From NCBI RefSeq assembly GCF_049727805.1, contig NZ_JBCNYA010000004.1, positions 1 through 64,000 on the forward strand: 64,000 bases of DNA. Reading direction: 5' to 3'. This DNA comes from Frateuria_A sp049727805 (GTDB lineage Bacteria > Pseudomonadota > Gammaproteobacteria > Xanthomonadales > Rhodanobacteraceae). The notes below the pieces were generated by a model that searched no databases, was not told the DNA's origin, and saw only the letters and a list, made by a program, of their open reading frames with translations. Position 1 is the stretch's first letter. Every line of letters begins with the position of its first letter. Made by a program: the position numbers and the translations under genes. This document shows, piece by piece, positions 27,378 through 37,546 of the stretch.

Positions 27378-28643
27378 TCAGAGCGAACGCCTCGGCGATA
27401 CCAGCAGATCGCCGAACAGCAGGCCCGCCACCAGCGAGATCAGCAGCGTGACCAGCAGGATCAGGCTGTCCATGCCCAGCGTGGTGTCGCGCTCGAACAG
27501 GTAGGACACGCTGCGGAAGCCGACGCTGCCCGGCACCAGCAGGATGATGCCCGGCTCGCGCACCACCGCGCCGGGCCGGTGCAGGTAGCGCGCGTAAAGG
27601 TTGGCCATGGCGCCCAGCAGCAGGCCGCCGAGGAACACGCCGAACGGTGCGCCGGCGATCGCCGTCGACAGCAGGCCGCCCCAGCGCGTGGCCAGGTAGC
27701 CGACGAACACCGCGGCCACCACCACCGCCCAGTCGCGCCGCGCAGTGCGGAACAGGATCGCGAATCCCAGCGCACCGACCAGCAGCGAGGGCCAGTCCAT
27801 CCAGCGCGGCAGCGGCGGCAGCGCGTAGGTGCCGGGATGGATGCCGAAGGCCGCGCAAAGCTGGCTGGCCGCCACGGTGCCGAAGGTGAGCTTGAGCAGC
27901 GTCGCGATGGCGCCGCCCATGCGTGCCATGCCCGAGGTCAGGTGCTGGCTGGAGATCTCGCGCACCGCGGTGGTCAGCGACATGCCCGGCACCAGCACGA
28001 TCAGCGCGGCCAGCACCACCGACTTGATCGCCAGCGGCACCACGAACGCGCTGACCAGGATCGCGCCGGCGGTCGCCACCAGCGCGCTGATCGCCTCGCT
28101 CGCCGCTGCCAGCCGTGGGCGTGTCGCCGAGAGCACGGTGATCACGCCGATCACCAGGCCGATCGCGCCGGCTACCAGCAGGTCGGCCCAGGAACTGTGC
28201 AGGAACAGCGCCGCCACGCTCGCCGCCGACAGGCCGTAGCTGCCGACCACGCCCGCCTGCGCGCGGCGCGTTTCCGGGCGGCCGAGCTCGCGCAGCAGGC
28301 GGAAGCCTTCGCGCAGGCCGAGCTCGCCGGCGATCGCCCGGTCGGCGATCGCGTCGGCTTCGCACAGGCGTGCCAGGTTCACGTCGCCGGGCGCCAGCCG
28401 TATCACCTGGGTGACCTGGGCCAGGCCCTCCTCGCCGCGCCCGGTCTCGGCAAAGGAAACGATGATCGCGGTGGGGCTGGACCAGACGTCGGCGATCACG
28501 CCCAACTGCTGCGCCGCGCCGGCGACCGCCATCTCCAGGCGCGGCGCCGAGGTGCCGTACTGGTGCAGCCGGCGCGCCAGCTCCACCAGGAAGGCGATGC
28601 GCGTGTCGAACGGCGCCTGCGCCGCCTTGCCGGCCGCGCTCAT
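27378..28643 (-). CDS. Threonine/serine exporter (ThrE) family protein
   Basis: A 421-residue inner-membrane protein. The soluble N-terminal domain (~1-115; FLVELARRLHQYGTSAPRLE and VTQVIRLAPGDVNLARL) is the ThrE/DUF1212 region. About ten membrane helices follow, with LVPGMSLTTAVREISSQHLT (~240) and LLVPGSVGFRSVSYLFERDT near the C-terminus, the DUF3815-like half. Both halves are fused in one chain, as in Corynebacterium ThrE. ATG at 28643 overlaps the NfeD stop by 4 nt, so it is the last gene of the SPFH-NfeD-ThrE group. Confidence 0.88.
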   Translation of the reverse strand: MSAAGKAAQAPFDTRIAFLVELARRLHQYGTSAPRLEMAVAGAAQQLGVIADVWSSPTAIIVSFAETGRGEEGLAQVTQVIRLAPGDVNLARLCEADAIADRAIAGELGLREGFRLLRELGRPETRRAQAGVVGSYGLSAASVAALFLHSSWADLLVAGAIGLVIGVITVLSATRPRLAAASEAISALVATAGAILVSAFVVPLAIKSVVLAALIVLVPGMSLTTAVREISSQHLTSGMARMGGAIATLLKLTFGTVAASQLCAAFGIHPGTYALPPLPRWMDWPSLLVGALGFAILFRTARRDWAVVVAAVFVGYLATRWGGLLSTAIAGAPFGVFLGGLLLGAMANLYARYLHRPGAVVREPGIILLVPGSVGFRSVSYLFERDTTLGMDSLILLVTLLISLVAGLLFGDLLVSPRRSL

Positions 28644-29089
28644 GCGGCGGGCCGTACCTGCAGCGTGTTGCCCTCGACGCCGACCACCTCGACGGTGGCA
28701 CCCAGCGGCAGGTCCGGTCCGTTGACCAGCCATGCACCATCGCCCACGCGCGCCTTGCCGCGACCGTTGACGATCGGCTCGACCAGCACGTAGCGCTGGC
28801 CGACCATCTGCGCGCCGCGGCGGTTGAGCTGCTCGCCGGCGGCGTCACCACGCCGCAGCCTGGGACGCAGCCCGTAGGCGTAGATCGCGCACGACACGAA
28901 GGCCAGCGCCGCAAAGGCGATCGCCTGCGCCAGCAGCGACATGCCGGGCATCAGCCAGACCAGCACGCCGGTGGCGCCCGCGCCGATGCCGATCCACAGC
29001 AGGAAGTAGCCCGGCAGGGCGACCTCCAGCGCGATCAGCAGCAGGGCCAGCAGCCACCACAGGTGATGGGTTGCGAGGGTGGAGAACAT
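28640..29089 (-). CDS. NfeD family protein (short, membrane-OB-fold)
   Basis: A 149-residue NfeD protein: a membrane region of two or three helices (about 7-75, WWLLALLLIALEVALPGYFL first), then a soluble OB fold ending GATVEVVGVEGNTLQVRP. Short NfeD proteins act with SPFH/stomatin partners in membrane microdomains. GGAG lies 6 nt before the ATG. The SPFH partner is directly upstream. Confidence 0.92.
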   Translation of the reverse strand: MFSTLATHHLWWLLALLLIALEVALPGYFLLWIGIGAGATGVLVWLMPGMSLLAQAIAFAALAFVSCAIYAYGLRPRLRRGDAAGEQLNRRGAQMVGQRYVLVEPIVNGRGKARVGDGAWLVNGPDLPLGATVEVVGVEGNTLQVRPAA

Positions 29090-29170
29090 GCGGGACTCCG
29101 GGTTGGCGTGTGGCGATGGTGTCGTTTGCGTGAAACGGCGGCAAGCTCGGTGCGTACGGCAAGGTTGCCC

Positions 29171-29315
29171 CCATCCGCCCTTCGGGCACCTTCCCCCGTG
29201 GAACGGGGGAAGGATCGAAGCTTCAGACCTCGCCGAAACGCGCGGATCGAACCTCGAGCGTCACCAAATGATCCTTCCCCCGCCTGCGGGGGAAGGTGCC
29301 GACAGGCGGATGGGG
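29171..29315. repeat. Inverted pair of intergenic repeats (CTTCCCCC family)
   Basis: One arm reads CCATCCGCC..TTCGGGCACCTTCCCCCGT..GGGGGAAGGATC (29171-29215); the inverse, GATCCTTCCCCCGCC..GGGGGAAGGTGCC..GGCGGATGG, occupies 29270-29314. The whole could fold into a long hairpin between the SPFH and NfeD genes. The element is related in layout, not in exact sequence, to the CTCTCCCC repeats. Confidence 0.75.
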
Positions 29316-29326
29316 AGGCCCCCGCC

Positions 29327-30268
29327 TCAGCGCGGCGGCGGCACCGCCTTCGTCACCTGCTGCGACAGCGACTCCTTCGCAAGCTCCGCGATGCCGGCCA
29401 GCGAGCCGATGATGCCGGTCGCCTCCATCGGCAGCAGCAGCATCTTCTGGTTGGGCGAATGTGCGATCTCCTTCAGCGCCTCGACGTACTTGTTGGCGAC
29501 GAAGTAGTTGAGCGCGTTGAGGTTGCCGTTGGCGATCGCGTCGGAAACCATCTTGGTCGCCTCGGCCTCGGCCTCGGCCAGGCGGATGCGCGCCTCGGCC
29601 TCGCGGAACGCCGCTTCCTTCTTGCCCTCGGCAGCCAGGATCGCGCTCTGCTTTTCGCCGTCGGCCTTGAGGATCGCCGCCTGCTTGAAGCCCTCGGCCT
29701 CCAGGATGTTCGAACGCTTCTCGCGCTCGGCCTTCATCTGCTTGGCCATCGCATCGACCAGGTCGCGCGGCGGCGCGATGTCCTTGATCTCGATGCGGTT
29801 GACCTTGACGCCCCACGGATGGGTCGCCTCGTCGACCACGCGCAGCAACTGCGCGTTGATCGTGTCGCGCTTGCTCAGGGACTCGTCCAGGTCCATCGAG
29901 CCCAGCACGGTGCGGATGTTGGTCATCACCAGCGCCAGCGAAGCCTGCTCCAGGTTGGCCACCTCGTAGGCCGCCTTGGCCGCGTCCAGCACCTGGTAAA
30001 ACACCACGCCGTCCACGCGCACCACCGCGTTGTCCTTGGTGATGACGTCCTGCGAAGGCACGTCCAGCACCTGCTCCATCATGTTCATCTTGGCGCCGAC
30101 GGCCTGGTAGAACGGGATCAGGAAATGTAGGCCGGGGCTCAGCGTGCGCGTGTAGCGACCGAAGGTTTCCACCGTCCATTCGTAGCCCTGCGGCACGATG
30201 CGCACCAGCTTGGCGATCACGATGATCGCCAGCAGGATGATGACGACGCCGATCACGATGCTGCCCAT
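29327..30268 (-). CDS. qmcA: SPFH/band-7 (stomatin-like, QmcA-type) membrane protein
   Basis: A 313-residue protein with one N-terminal membrane helix (IVIGVVIILLAIIVIAKLV), the SPFH domain (~25-190; RIVPQGYEWTVETFGRYTRT, DVPSQDVITKDNAVVRVDGV) and a long coiled coil of AEAEATK/ILKADGEKQSA repeats (~190-260). Such proteins form oligomeric membrane scaffolds. GGGAGG sits just before the ATG. It heads a minus-strand group with NfeD and ThrE-like genes. Confidence 0.9.
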   Translation of the reverse strand: MGSIVIGVVIILLAIIVIAKLVRIVPQGYEWTVETFGRYTRTLSPGLHFLIPFYQAVGAKMNMMEQVLDVPSQDVITKDNAVVRVDGVVFYQVLDAAKAAYEVANLEQASLALVMTNIRTVLGSMDLDESLSKRDTINAQLLRVVDEATHPWGVKVNRIEIKDIAPPRDLVDAMAKQMKAEREKRSNILEAEGFKQAAILKADGEKQSAILAAEGKKEAAFREAEARIRLAEAEAEATKMVSDAIANGNLNALNYFVANKYVEALKEIAHSPNQKMLLLPMEATGIIGSLAGIAELAKESLSQQVTKAVPPPR

Positions 30269-30294
30269 GAATTCCCTCCCGTGGCTGAGCAGCC

Positions 30295-30300
30295 AGTATA
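30295..30300 (-). promoter_or_regulatory. -10 box candidate for the SPFH gene
   Basis: TATACT on the minus strand, 26 nt before the SPFH ATG, in the 66-nt gap after the histidine kinase gene. No clear -35. Confidence 0.3.
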
Positions 30301-30334
30301 GGGGAGCGGCCTGCGCCCGCGCCGCCGGAAGCCG

Positions 30335-31711
30335 CTACGCGACCCGCACGGGCAGCAGCAGGCTCACGCGCAGGCCGCCGTCCTCGCGGTTGGCCAGCGT
30401 GATGCGGCCGCCGTGCGCCTCGGTGATCTCGCGCGCCAGCGCCAGGCCCAGGCCTGTGCCCGAGCGCTTGGTCGAATAGAACGGCAGCAGCGCCTGTGCC
30501 AGCACGGTCTCGCTCATGCCGGGGCCGCGGTCGGCCACCTCGATGCGCCAGTCGTGGCCGACCTGCGCCAGCGCCAGCGTGACGCCGTCCTCCGCGCCGC
30601 CGGCCTCGTGCGCGTTCTTGATCAGGTTGATCAGCACCTGCTCGATCTGCGCCTTGTCGAACCAGCCCGGCTCCGCTGGCACGCTACCCACCAGCCGGTA
30701 GCGGCAGTGCAGTGCCAGGCTGTCCAGGAAGGCCTGCCAGTCGATCGGTTGCGGCTGCGGCGTGGGCAGCTTGGCGAAGCTGGCGTAGCCGGCGATGAAG
30801 CCGTGCAGGTGGCGCGCACGTTCGCCGATGGTGGCGAACACGCCGGGCAGCCGCGCCATGTCGCCGCGCCGAGCCAGTTCCGCGCCGGAGTGCGCCAGCG
30901 AGGAGATGGGCGCCAACGAGTTGTTGAGCTCGTGGCTGATCACGCGGATCACCCGCTTCCACGTCGCCACTTCCTGCCGCGACAGCTCGCGCGTCATGCG
31001 GCGGAACGAGTACAGCTTGTGCGGCCGTCCCTGCAGCCGGAACAGCCGCTGCGACAGGTGGAAGGTTTCGTCGGCGCCGTCCATAGGCACGCTGAGCAGC
31101 GCATCCTCGCCGCTTTCCACCGCGCGCCGCAGCGTCTCGGGCACGTTGAGCAGCAGCTCGCCGAAGTCCAGCCCATTGAGGCTGCGCCCTTCGTTGAACA
31201 GATGCCGCGCCGCGATGTTGGCGTAGGCCACGCGCCCCTGCGTGTTGGCCAGCACCAGCGACACCGGCGTGTGCTGCACCACCGTGTCCAGCAGCAGCTC
31301 GCGCTGGACCAGGTGCTGGCGCTGCTCGCGCAGGGTCTGGCCCAGCGCGTTGTGCATGCGGATCAGCTCGCCGAGCTCGTCGCGGCGGTCGGCGGAAATG
31401 GAAAAACTGAAATCACCGTCGCGGTAGCTCGCCACCGCACCCTCGAGCGCACGCAACAGGCGGCGGATCGGCGCCATCACCTGCCCGCCCAGCCAGAGCG
31501 CGAGCGGCAGCAGCACCAGCAGGCTCGCCAGCAGGCCACCGGACGTGCCCGGCAAGGTCGGCAGATGGACGCCCAGCCGCGGGTCGTGTCGCAGCCAGGA
31601 AAGCAGTTGCGGTACCGGCCACTGGGTGATGCCGGCGTAGACCAGCGCACCGCTCAGCCCGGCCAGCATCAGCAGCCCGCTCAGCCGGACCTGCAGCGAT
31701 CTCAGTTGCAT
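30335..31711 (-). CDS. Sensor histidine kinase, NtrB/NtrY-like, partner of the sigma-54 activator
   Basis: A 458-residue inner-membrane kinase. Two membrane helices (about 9-31 and 57-82) flank a short periplasmic loop of roughly 25 residues. Then come HAMP (~85-130), a PAS-like domain (~145-225; VVQHTPVSLVLANTQGRVAY), the phosphoacceptor H in VISHELNNSLAPIS (~250) and a HATPase_c domain with NLIKNAHEAG, DRGPGMSE and GTGLGLALARE. CGGAG precedes the ATG. It is the last gene of the regulator-small protein-kinase set, 28 nt after the small gene. Confidence 0.93.
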   Translation of the reverse strand: MQLRSLQVRLSGLLMLAGLSGALVYAGITQWPVPQLLSWLRHDPRLGVHLPTLPGTSGGLLASLLVLLPLALWLGGQVMAPIRRLLRALEGAVASYRDGDFSFSISADRRDELGELIRMHNALGQTLREQRQHLVQRELLLDTVVQHTPVSLVLANTQGRVAYANIAARHLFNEGRSLNGLDFGELLLNVPETLRRAVESGEDALLSVPMDGADETFHLSQRLFRLQGRPHKLYSFRRMTRELSRQEVATWKRVIRVISHELNNSLAPISSLAHSGAELARRGDMARLPGVFATIGERARHLHGFIAGYASFAKLPTPQPQPIDWQAFLDSLALHCRYRLVGSVPAEPGWFDKAQIEQVLINLIKNAHEAGGAEDGVTLALAQVGHDWRIEVADRGPGMSETVLAQALLPFYSTKRSGTGLGLALAREITEAHGGRITLANREDGGLRVSLLLPVRVA

Positions 31712-31739
31712 GCGTAGCTCCGGCGGCGGGCCTGGTGGC

Positions 31740-32075
31740 TCAGTGGCACGCAGGATCCATCGGCGTCTGCGGGCAACTGACCGCCGGACGGCCGTTGGCG
31801 TCCATGCTGCCCATGGTGCCCACCGCGGCCTTGCCCGAATGCTCCCGCGCCGCGTTGCCCGGCAGCAACGGCTCGCGGTCGCCGCGTTCCTTGAACTTGA
31901 ACGGGGACGATTTGGCCTTCGACCCCGGCAGCGCGGTGGCATCGCGGTAGCTTGCCGTGGACGCCGGCGCCGGAGCGTCCCAGCTGTCGCTGGCGCGGCT
32001 GGCGGACGGCACCGACTGCGCATGGGCCGCGGCGGCGACCAGCAACGAGGCAAGCACGACGACCTGGATACGCAT
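31740..32075 (-). CDS. Small exported protein encoded between regulator and kinase (111 aa)
   Basis: The 111-residue product starts MRIQVVVLASLLVAAAAHAQ, a textbook signal peptide cleaved after AHA. The mature part of about 92 residues is Ser/Ala/Pro rich and low in hydrophobics, and ends with a Cys pair in VSCPQTPMDPACH (residues 100 and 110). No family recognised. AAGGAG lies upstream of the ATG. Its place inside a two-component operon suggests a periplasmic accessory to the kinase; this is inference. Confidence 0.7.
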   Translation of the reverse strand: MRIQVVVLASLLVAAAAHAQSVPSASRASDSWDAPAPASTASYRDATALPGSKAKSSPFKFKERGDREPLLPGNAAREHSGKAAVGTMGSMDANGRPAVSCPQTPMDPACH

Positions 32076-32165
32076 GATTCCTGCTCCTTGGGGACGGGCA
32101 CCGATCATCCCGCGCCACTCCCGCGCCGGCAACCGCCGAAACGCACGGTTCGCAAGGGATACGTC

Positions 32166-32184
32166 GGGTGGGCTTCAGTCGGCC

Positions 32185-32189
<5 letters not shown>
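32166..32189. repeat. Remnant of the GTGGGCTTCAGCCCAC repeat family
   Basis: GGGTGGGCTTCAGTCGGCCCTACG resembles the palindromes at 62,755 and 63,842. Its CTA provides the TAG stop of the response-regulator gene on the minus strand. Confidence 0.5.
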
Positions 32190-33525
<1,336 letters not shown>

Positions 33526-33686
33526 CTTTTTCCTGCACATGACGGCATGGATGCATCTCCACGCCAAAAGGTTGCCATACGGATGCGACGCGGTTGCGCC
33601 GCAGGCCATAGCCTACCCGGCCCGCCGCACTCGTGCGTGCCGGGCGTCCCCCCGCCACGGCGGCGCAGGCGCCGGCGCGACGCCCG

Positions 33687-34916
33687 TCATACCGACCGCG
33701 TCGCCACCACCGGCGGCACGCGCGAGGCGCGCAGCGCCGGCGCCAGCACGGACAACTGGCCCAGCGCCCACAACGCCAGCGCGCCCAGCGGCAGGTACCA
33801 CAGCGGCAGGCGCGGCAGTTCGTAACGGCTCATCAGCAGCAGGTTGAGCACCACCGCCAGCAACATGCCCAGCAGCACGCCGCCGCCGACGATCAGGAAG
33901 TTCTCGGCCTGGAAGTAGCGCAGGATGTCCGCCCGCGTGGCGCCGATCGCGCGGCGGATGCCGATCGTGCGCGTGCGCTGCTGCACCCAGAAGTTGGCCA
34001 GGCCGGCAATGCCCAGGACAGTCACGAACAGCAGGCCCAGCGCCGCGGCCAGCAGCAAGCCGATCATGGTGCTGTCGCGCTCGAAGTACGCATCGCGCAT
34101 CTGCGTATAGGTGCGGCGCCCATCCTCGGGAATCAGGCGGTTGGGATCCACCGCCTGCAACATCCGGGCGGCCGCGGCGAGCACGCGGTCGCGATCGCCC
34201 GGCGCGCTGCGCAGCAGGTAGGTCGCCTCGTTGCCGTCAGGCAATTGGGGCCAGAACATGACCTCGCCGTCGCTGCCGTCGCCACGCAGCATGGGGCGGA
34301 CGGTGTCGCTCACGATGCCCACCACGCGACTGCCGTGATGGCCGGCGTAGACCATCTGCCCGAGCGGGTCCTTGCCCGGGAAGAACTTCTTCGCGGCGGC
34401 ACGGGTAAGCAGGATCGCGGACACGTCGCCGGTGACGTATTCTTCGTCGGTGAAATCGCGGCCTGCGATCACGCGCAGTCCGAGCGCCGCAAGGTACCCG
34501 GGACCGCCACTGTAGGTGTCGATCGACAGGCAACCGGTGTGGTCGAGGCTGTTTGCCGCCATGGCGCGCTTGAGCGCCTCCTCGCTGGGGCAGATGCCAT
34601 AGCTGTTCACGTTGCTGCTGAAGGGCAACGCCCAGCCGACCACCACGGCCGCCTTCACTCCGGGAATCCGGCGGAGCGCATCGAGGTCGGCGGCCTGGCG
34701 GGCCTGGTGGTTCTCGTCCTTGACCGTGCCCTCGACGCGGATCAGCGACAGCTCCTTCTCGGCCAGACCGCTCGGCGTCCGGATGCGCTGCACGCGCTGG
34801 GCCACCATGAACGCAGCGTTGGCGACGATCGCCAGGGTCAGGGCCACCTGCAGCACGAGCAGGCCCGCGGTGAGCTTGTGGTGGCGCAGGCTGGAAAGGA
34901 TCGGGCGCAAAGACAT
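33687..34916 (-). CDS. MacB/FtsX-type permease, pair 8, second member (type B)
   Basis: 409 residues: one N-terminal helix (~14-38), a large periplasmic domain and three C-terminal helices with TIGIRRAIGATRADI, ending PPVVATRSV. It is the most divergent type-B member. The first helix has IVANAAF where the seven others have CNA. Its periplasmic domain has its own Cys pair (residues 109 and 129) within NSYGICPSEE and DHTGCLSI. ATG at 34916 has GAGGA 8 nt upstream; ATG at 34925, right after the preceding stop, is an alternative. It is the last permease before the regulator gene. Confidence 0.92.
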   Translation of the reverse strand: MSLRPILSSLRHHKLTAGLLVLQVALTLAIVANAAFMVAQRVQRIRTPSGLAEKELSLIRVEGTVKDENHQARQAADLDALRRIPGVKAAVVVGWALPFSSNVNSYGICPSEEALKRAMAANSLDHTGCLSIDTYSGGPGYLAALGLRVIAGRDFTDEEYVTGDVSAILLTRAAAKKFFPGKDPLGQMVYAGHHGSRVVGIVSDTVRPMLRGDGSDGEVMFWPQLPDGNEATYLLRSAPGDRDRVLAAAARMLQAVDPNRLIPEDGRRTYTQMRDAYFERDSTMIGLLLAAALGLLFVTVLGIAGLANFWVQQRTRTIGIRRAIGATRADILRYFQAENFLIVGGGVLLGMLLAVVLNLLLMSRYELPRLPLWYLPLGALALWALGQLSVLAPALRASRVPPVVATRSV

Positions 34917-34927
34917 GGCGGACATCC

Positions 34928-36232
34928 TCACTGCGCTTTCAGTTGCAGGGCAGGCGCGACACGGGAGGCACGCCAGGCCGGCAACAGGCCGGCCAGCACG
35001 CTGCCGGCGATCGCGAGCAGTACGGTCAGGGCCAGCATCGAAAGATCCATGTGCGCGACATGGGCGTAGCTGTCCGGGCGATGGCGCACGCTCCACAGCC
35101 CCATCTGCGCGACGGCTATGCCCAGTACCCCGCCGAGCGTGCCCACCAGCGCCGATTCGACGCCGAACTGCACGAATACGTCGCGCCGCCGCGCGCCCAG
35201 CGCGCGGCGCACGCTCACCTCGCCGCTGCGGCGCAGGAACTTGGCCAGCAGCAGCGCCACGATGTTCACCAGGCAGACGACCAGGAAGCCCACCGCAAGC
35301 CAGAGCTGCAGGCGCAGGTCGCCAGGCACGAGCTTCTGGTGCGTGAGCCAGTCCATCAGCGAATACAGCTTCGCGTTCCGCGGCGAACGTTCGAACCGAC
35401 CCAGCCGCTGCTGCTCCGCCGAGTAGTCGACGAGGAACTGGCGGTAGGCGCGCACCTGCGAGGCGTCCTTCAAGCGTACCCATACCTGCAGCCAGGTATA
35501 GGCACCGCTGGTCTTGCCGCCCTCCTTCCAGCTTGCCTGGTTGCCGCTGACGCCCATGTTCAGGTCAAGCGCCGTGGCCAAGGGCAGGAAGAAGCGGTCA
35601 GCGCCACCGTAATTGCCCTTGCTGGACGCATCGGCATAGAACTGCGGCTGTGGCGCCCAGTCGGCGGACACGCCGACCACCTGGAACGAAGCATCGCCCA
35701 GCCTCACCATGCGCCCCACCACGTCGGTACGTCCAAACAACTGGATGGCCAGCGCGTGGCTGAGCACCACCACCCTCGCGCGTGCCTCGTCGTCGTCCGC
35801 CGTCCACCCGTGGCCTTGTTCCAGGCGTAGTCCGAACAGTTCGAAGAAGCCGGCGGTGGCATAGCGCCCCTCGACCCGGAACGGCAGGCGGCCGGCCTTC
35901 ACCGGCCATACGAGCGCCCGGCCGCCGGCCATGGCCGCCTGCTGGTCCGCGCGATGGGCCTTGAGCAGTGCCATCGCGTCGGGCCAGGTGAAGTTGTCGC
36001 TCGGGTCGCCCCATTCCTTGTCGGTGGGATAGTTCTTCGGCAGCGGGTCCAGGTGCGGGTAGTAGAGCTGGCTGCTGAGCGCCGGCAGCGGATCCCGGGT
36101 CATCACGTGCAGCACCGTCAGCATGGTCATGCTGGCGCCGATGCCCAGGCCGATCGCCAGCACCATCAGGCCGGTGAGGATGGGGCTGCGCCTGAGGCTG
36201 CGCAGGGCAAGGTCGAGGTAGTAGGCGAACAT
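34928..36232 (-). CDS. MacB/FtsX-type permease, pair 8, first member (type A)
   Basis: 434 residues with the type-A start MFAYYLDLALRSLRRSP, first helix about 18-40, and three C-terminal helices. It differs from the seven other type-A proteins: the periplasmic Cys pair is missing (the segment reads GNQASWKEGG and SGAYTWLQVWVRL), and the segment after helix 2 is EVSVRRALGARRRDVF rather than EIGVRRALGAS. It ends PALQLKAQ. Gap to its partner is 11 nt, so the two are surely co-translated. Function within the array is unknown; divergence may mean a different substrate. Confidence 0.92.
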   Translation of the reverse strand: MFAYYLDLALRSLRRSPILTGLMVLAIGLGIGASMTMLTVLHVMTRDPLPALSSQLYYPHLDPLPKNYPTDKEWGDPSDNFTWPDAMALLKAHRADQQAAMAGGRALVWPVKAGRLPFRVEGRYATAGFFELFGLRLEQGHGWTADDDEARARVVVLSHALAIQLFGRTDVVGRMVRLGDASFQVVGVSADWAPQPQFYADASSKGNYGGADRFFLPLATALDLNMGVSGNQASWKEGGKTSGAYTWLQVWVRLKDASQVRAYRQFLVDYSAEQQRLGRFERSPRNAKLYSLMDWLTHQKLVPGDLRLQLWLAVGFLVVCLVNIVALLLAKFLRRSGEVSVRRALGARRRDVFVQFGVESALVGTLGGVLGIAVAQMGLWSVRHRPDSYAHVAHMDLSMLALTVLLAIAGSVLAGLLPAWRASRVAPALQLKAQ

Positions 36233-36284
36233 TCCCTGTACTCCTGGCTTGGCTCTCTCGCCCGTCCGGGGAGGGAGCGAAAGG

Positions 36285-37499
36285 TCACACGCTCCGCGTC
36301 GCCACCACCGGCGGCACCGCCGCGGCGCGCAGCGCCGGCGCCAGCACGGCCGCCTGGCCCAGGCCCCACAGCACCAGCGCGCCGATCGGCAGGTACAGCA
36401 GCGGCAGGCGCGGCAGTTCGTACTGGGTCATCAGCAGGAGGTTGATGCCGAAGGCGAGCAGCATGCCGAGCCCGATGCCGAAGCTGACGATCAGGAAGTT
36501 CTCGGTCTGGAAATAACCCAGGATGTCGCCGCGGGTGGCGCCCAGCGCGCGGCGCACGCCGATCTGCTTGCGCCGCTGCGCCACCCAGAAGCTGGTCAGG
36601 CCGACGATGCCCAGCGCGGTCACCAGCAGCAGTGCCACGATCACGCCGATCAGCATGCCGGCCATGGCGCGGTCGTCGCGGAAATAGCGGTCGCGAAGCT
36701 GCGGCAGGGTCTGGCTCTCCTGGCTGTCGACCACCACTTCCGGAGCGATTTTGGCGATCCGCGCGCGCGCATCGCGGAGCACGCGGTCGAGCTGCTGCGG
36801 CGCGGCGCGCAGCAGGTAGACGCCGGCGAGATTCTCCCCGGGCAAGGCCGGCACGAACACCGACCACTCCCGCGTCTCGGGACCGCCCTCGCCGCCGCTC
36901 GGCCGCGCCAGGTGGTCCACTACGCCCATCACGCGGTACGGCCGGTCGGCGCACCAGATCACCTGGCCGAGCGGATCGGCGCCCGGCCACAGGTGCACTG
37001 CGAGTGCGCGGGTCACCAGCACCGGAGCGCTCTTGGGCAGGAAGTCGGCGACCGCGCTCATGTCGGTCGCCTGCGGCCCGCGGCCGGATACCACGCGCAG
37101 GCCCAGCGCCTCGAAGCTGCCCGGGCCGCCCACGTAGAAGTCGACGACGCCGGCGGACTTCTGCGCGTCCCGGCTCAGCTTGATGCCGGCGGTGCCGGCG
37201 TGCTGCCCGAACGGCACCGCGTTGATCACGCTGACCGACTGCATGCCGGGAATCGCGCGCAGCCCGTCGAGCACGCGTGCGTTGAGGTCGGTCGCCTGCG
37301 CCGGATCGAAGCCGGTGAGCGTCAGCTCCGCCAGCGAGTTCTCGTCGACGCCGCTTTGCAGGCCGGTCTGCTGCACGCGGTCGGCGATCAGGAAACAGGC
37401 GTTGCAGAGCACCGCACAGGCCAGCGCGATCTCCATGACGATCAGCAGCGTGGCCAGGCGGTGGCGGCGCAATGCGGCAAGGACAGGTTGTATCTGCAT
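36285..37499 (-). CDS. MacB/FtsX-type permease, pair 7, second member (type B)
   Basis: 404 residues, the shortest of the sixteen. Starts MQIQPVLAALRRHRLATLLI and has EIALACAVLCNACFLIADR in the first helix. The cytoplasmic segment after helix 2 is KQIGVRRALGATRGDI. An extra Cys (GQVIWCADRPYRV) is seen in the periplasmic domain. Ends PPVVATRSV. It is 47 nt after its type-A partner, a wider gap than in most pairs. Confidence 0.93.
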   Translation of the reverse strand: MQIQPVLAALRRHRLATLLIVMEIALACAVLCNACFLIADRVQQTGLQSGVDENSLAELTLTGFDPAQATDLNARVLDGLRAIPGMQSVSVINAVPFGQHAGTAGIKLSRDAQKSAGVVDFYVGGPGSFEALGLRVVSGRGPQATDMSAVADFLPKSAPVLVTRALAVHLWPGADPLGQVIWCADRPYRVMGVVDHLARPSGGEGGPETREWSVFVPALPGENLAGVYLLRAAPQQLDRVLRDARARIAKIAPEVVVDSQESQTLPQLRDRYFRDDRAMAGMLIGVIVALLLVTALGIVGLTSFWVAQRRKQIGVRRALGATRGDILGYFQTENFLIVSFGIGLGMLLAFGINLLLMTQYELPRLPLLYLPIGALVLWGLGQAAVLAPALRAAAVPPVVATRSV

Positions 37500-37546
37500 G
37501 GTTCCTTAGGTCTCCTATCAGGAGTGCAACCGCCAGCGCGGTCGCA

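Noticed and set aside
33526..33686. Second sigma-54 promoter before the response-regulator gene
   Set aside because: No GG-N10-GC element of TGGCAC/TTGC type was found on the minus strand of this gap.
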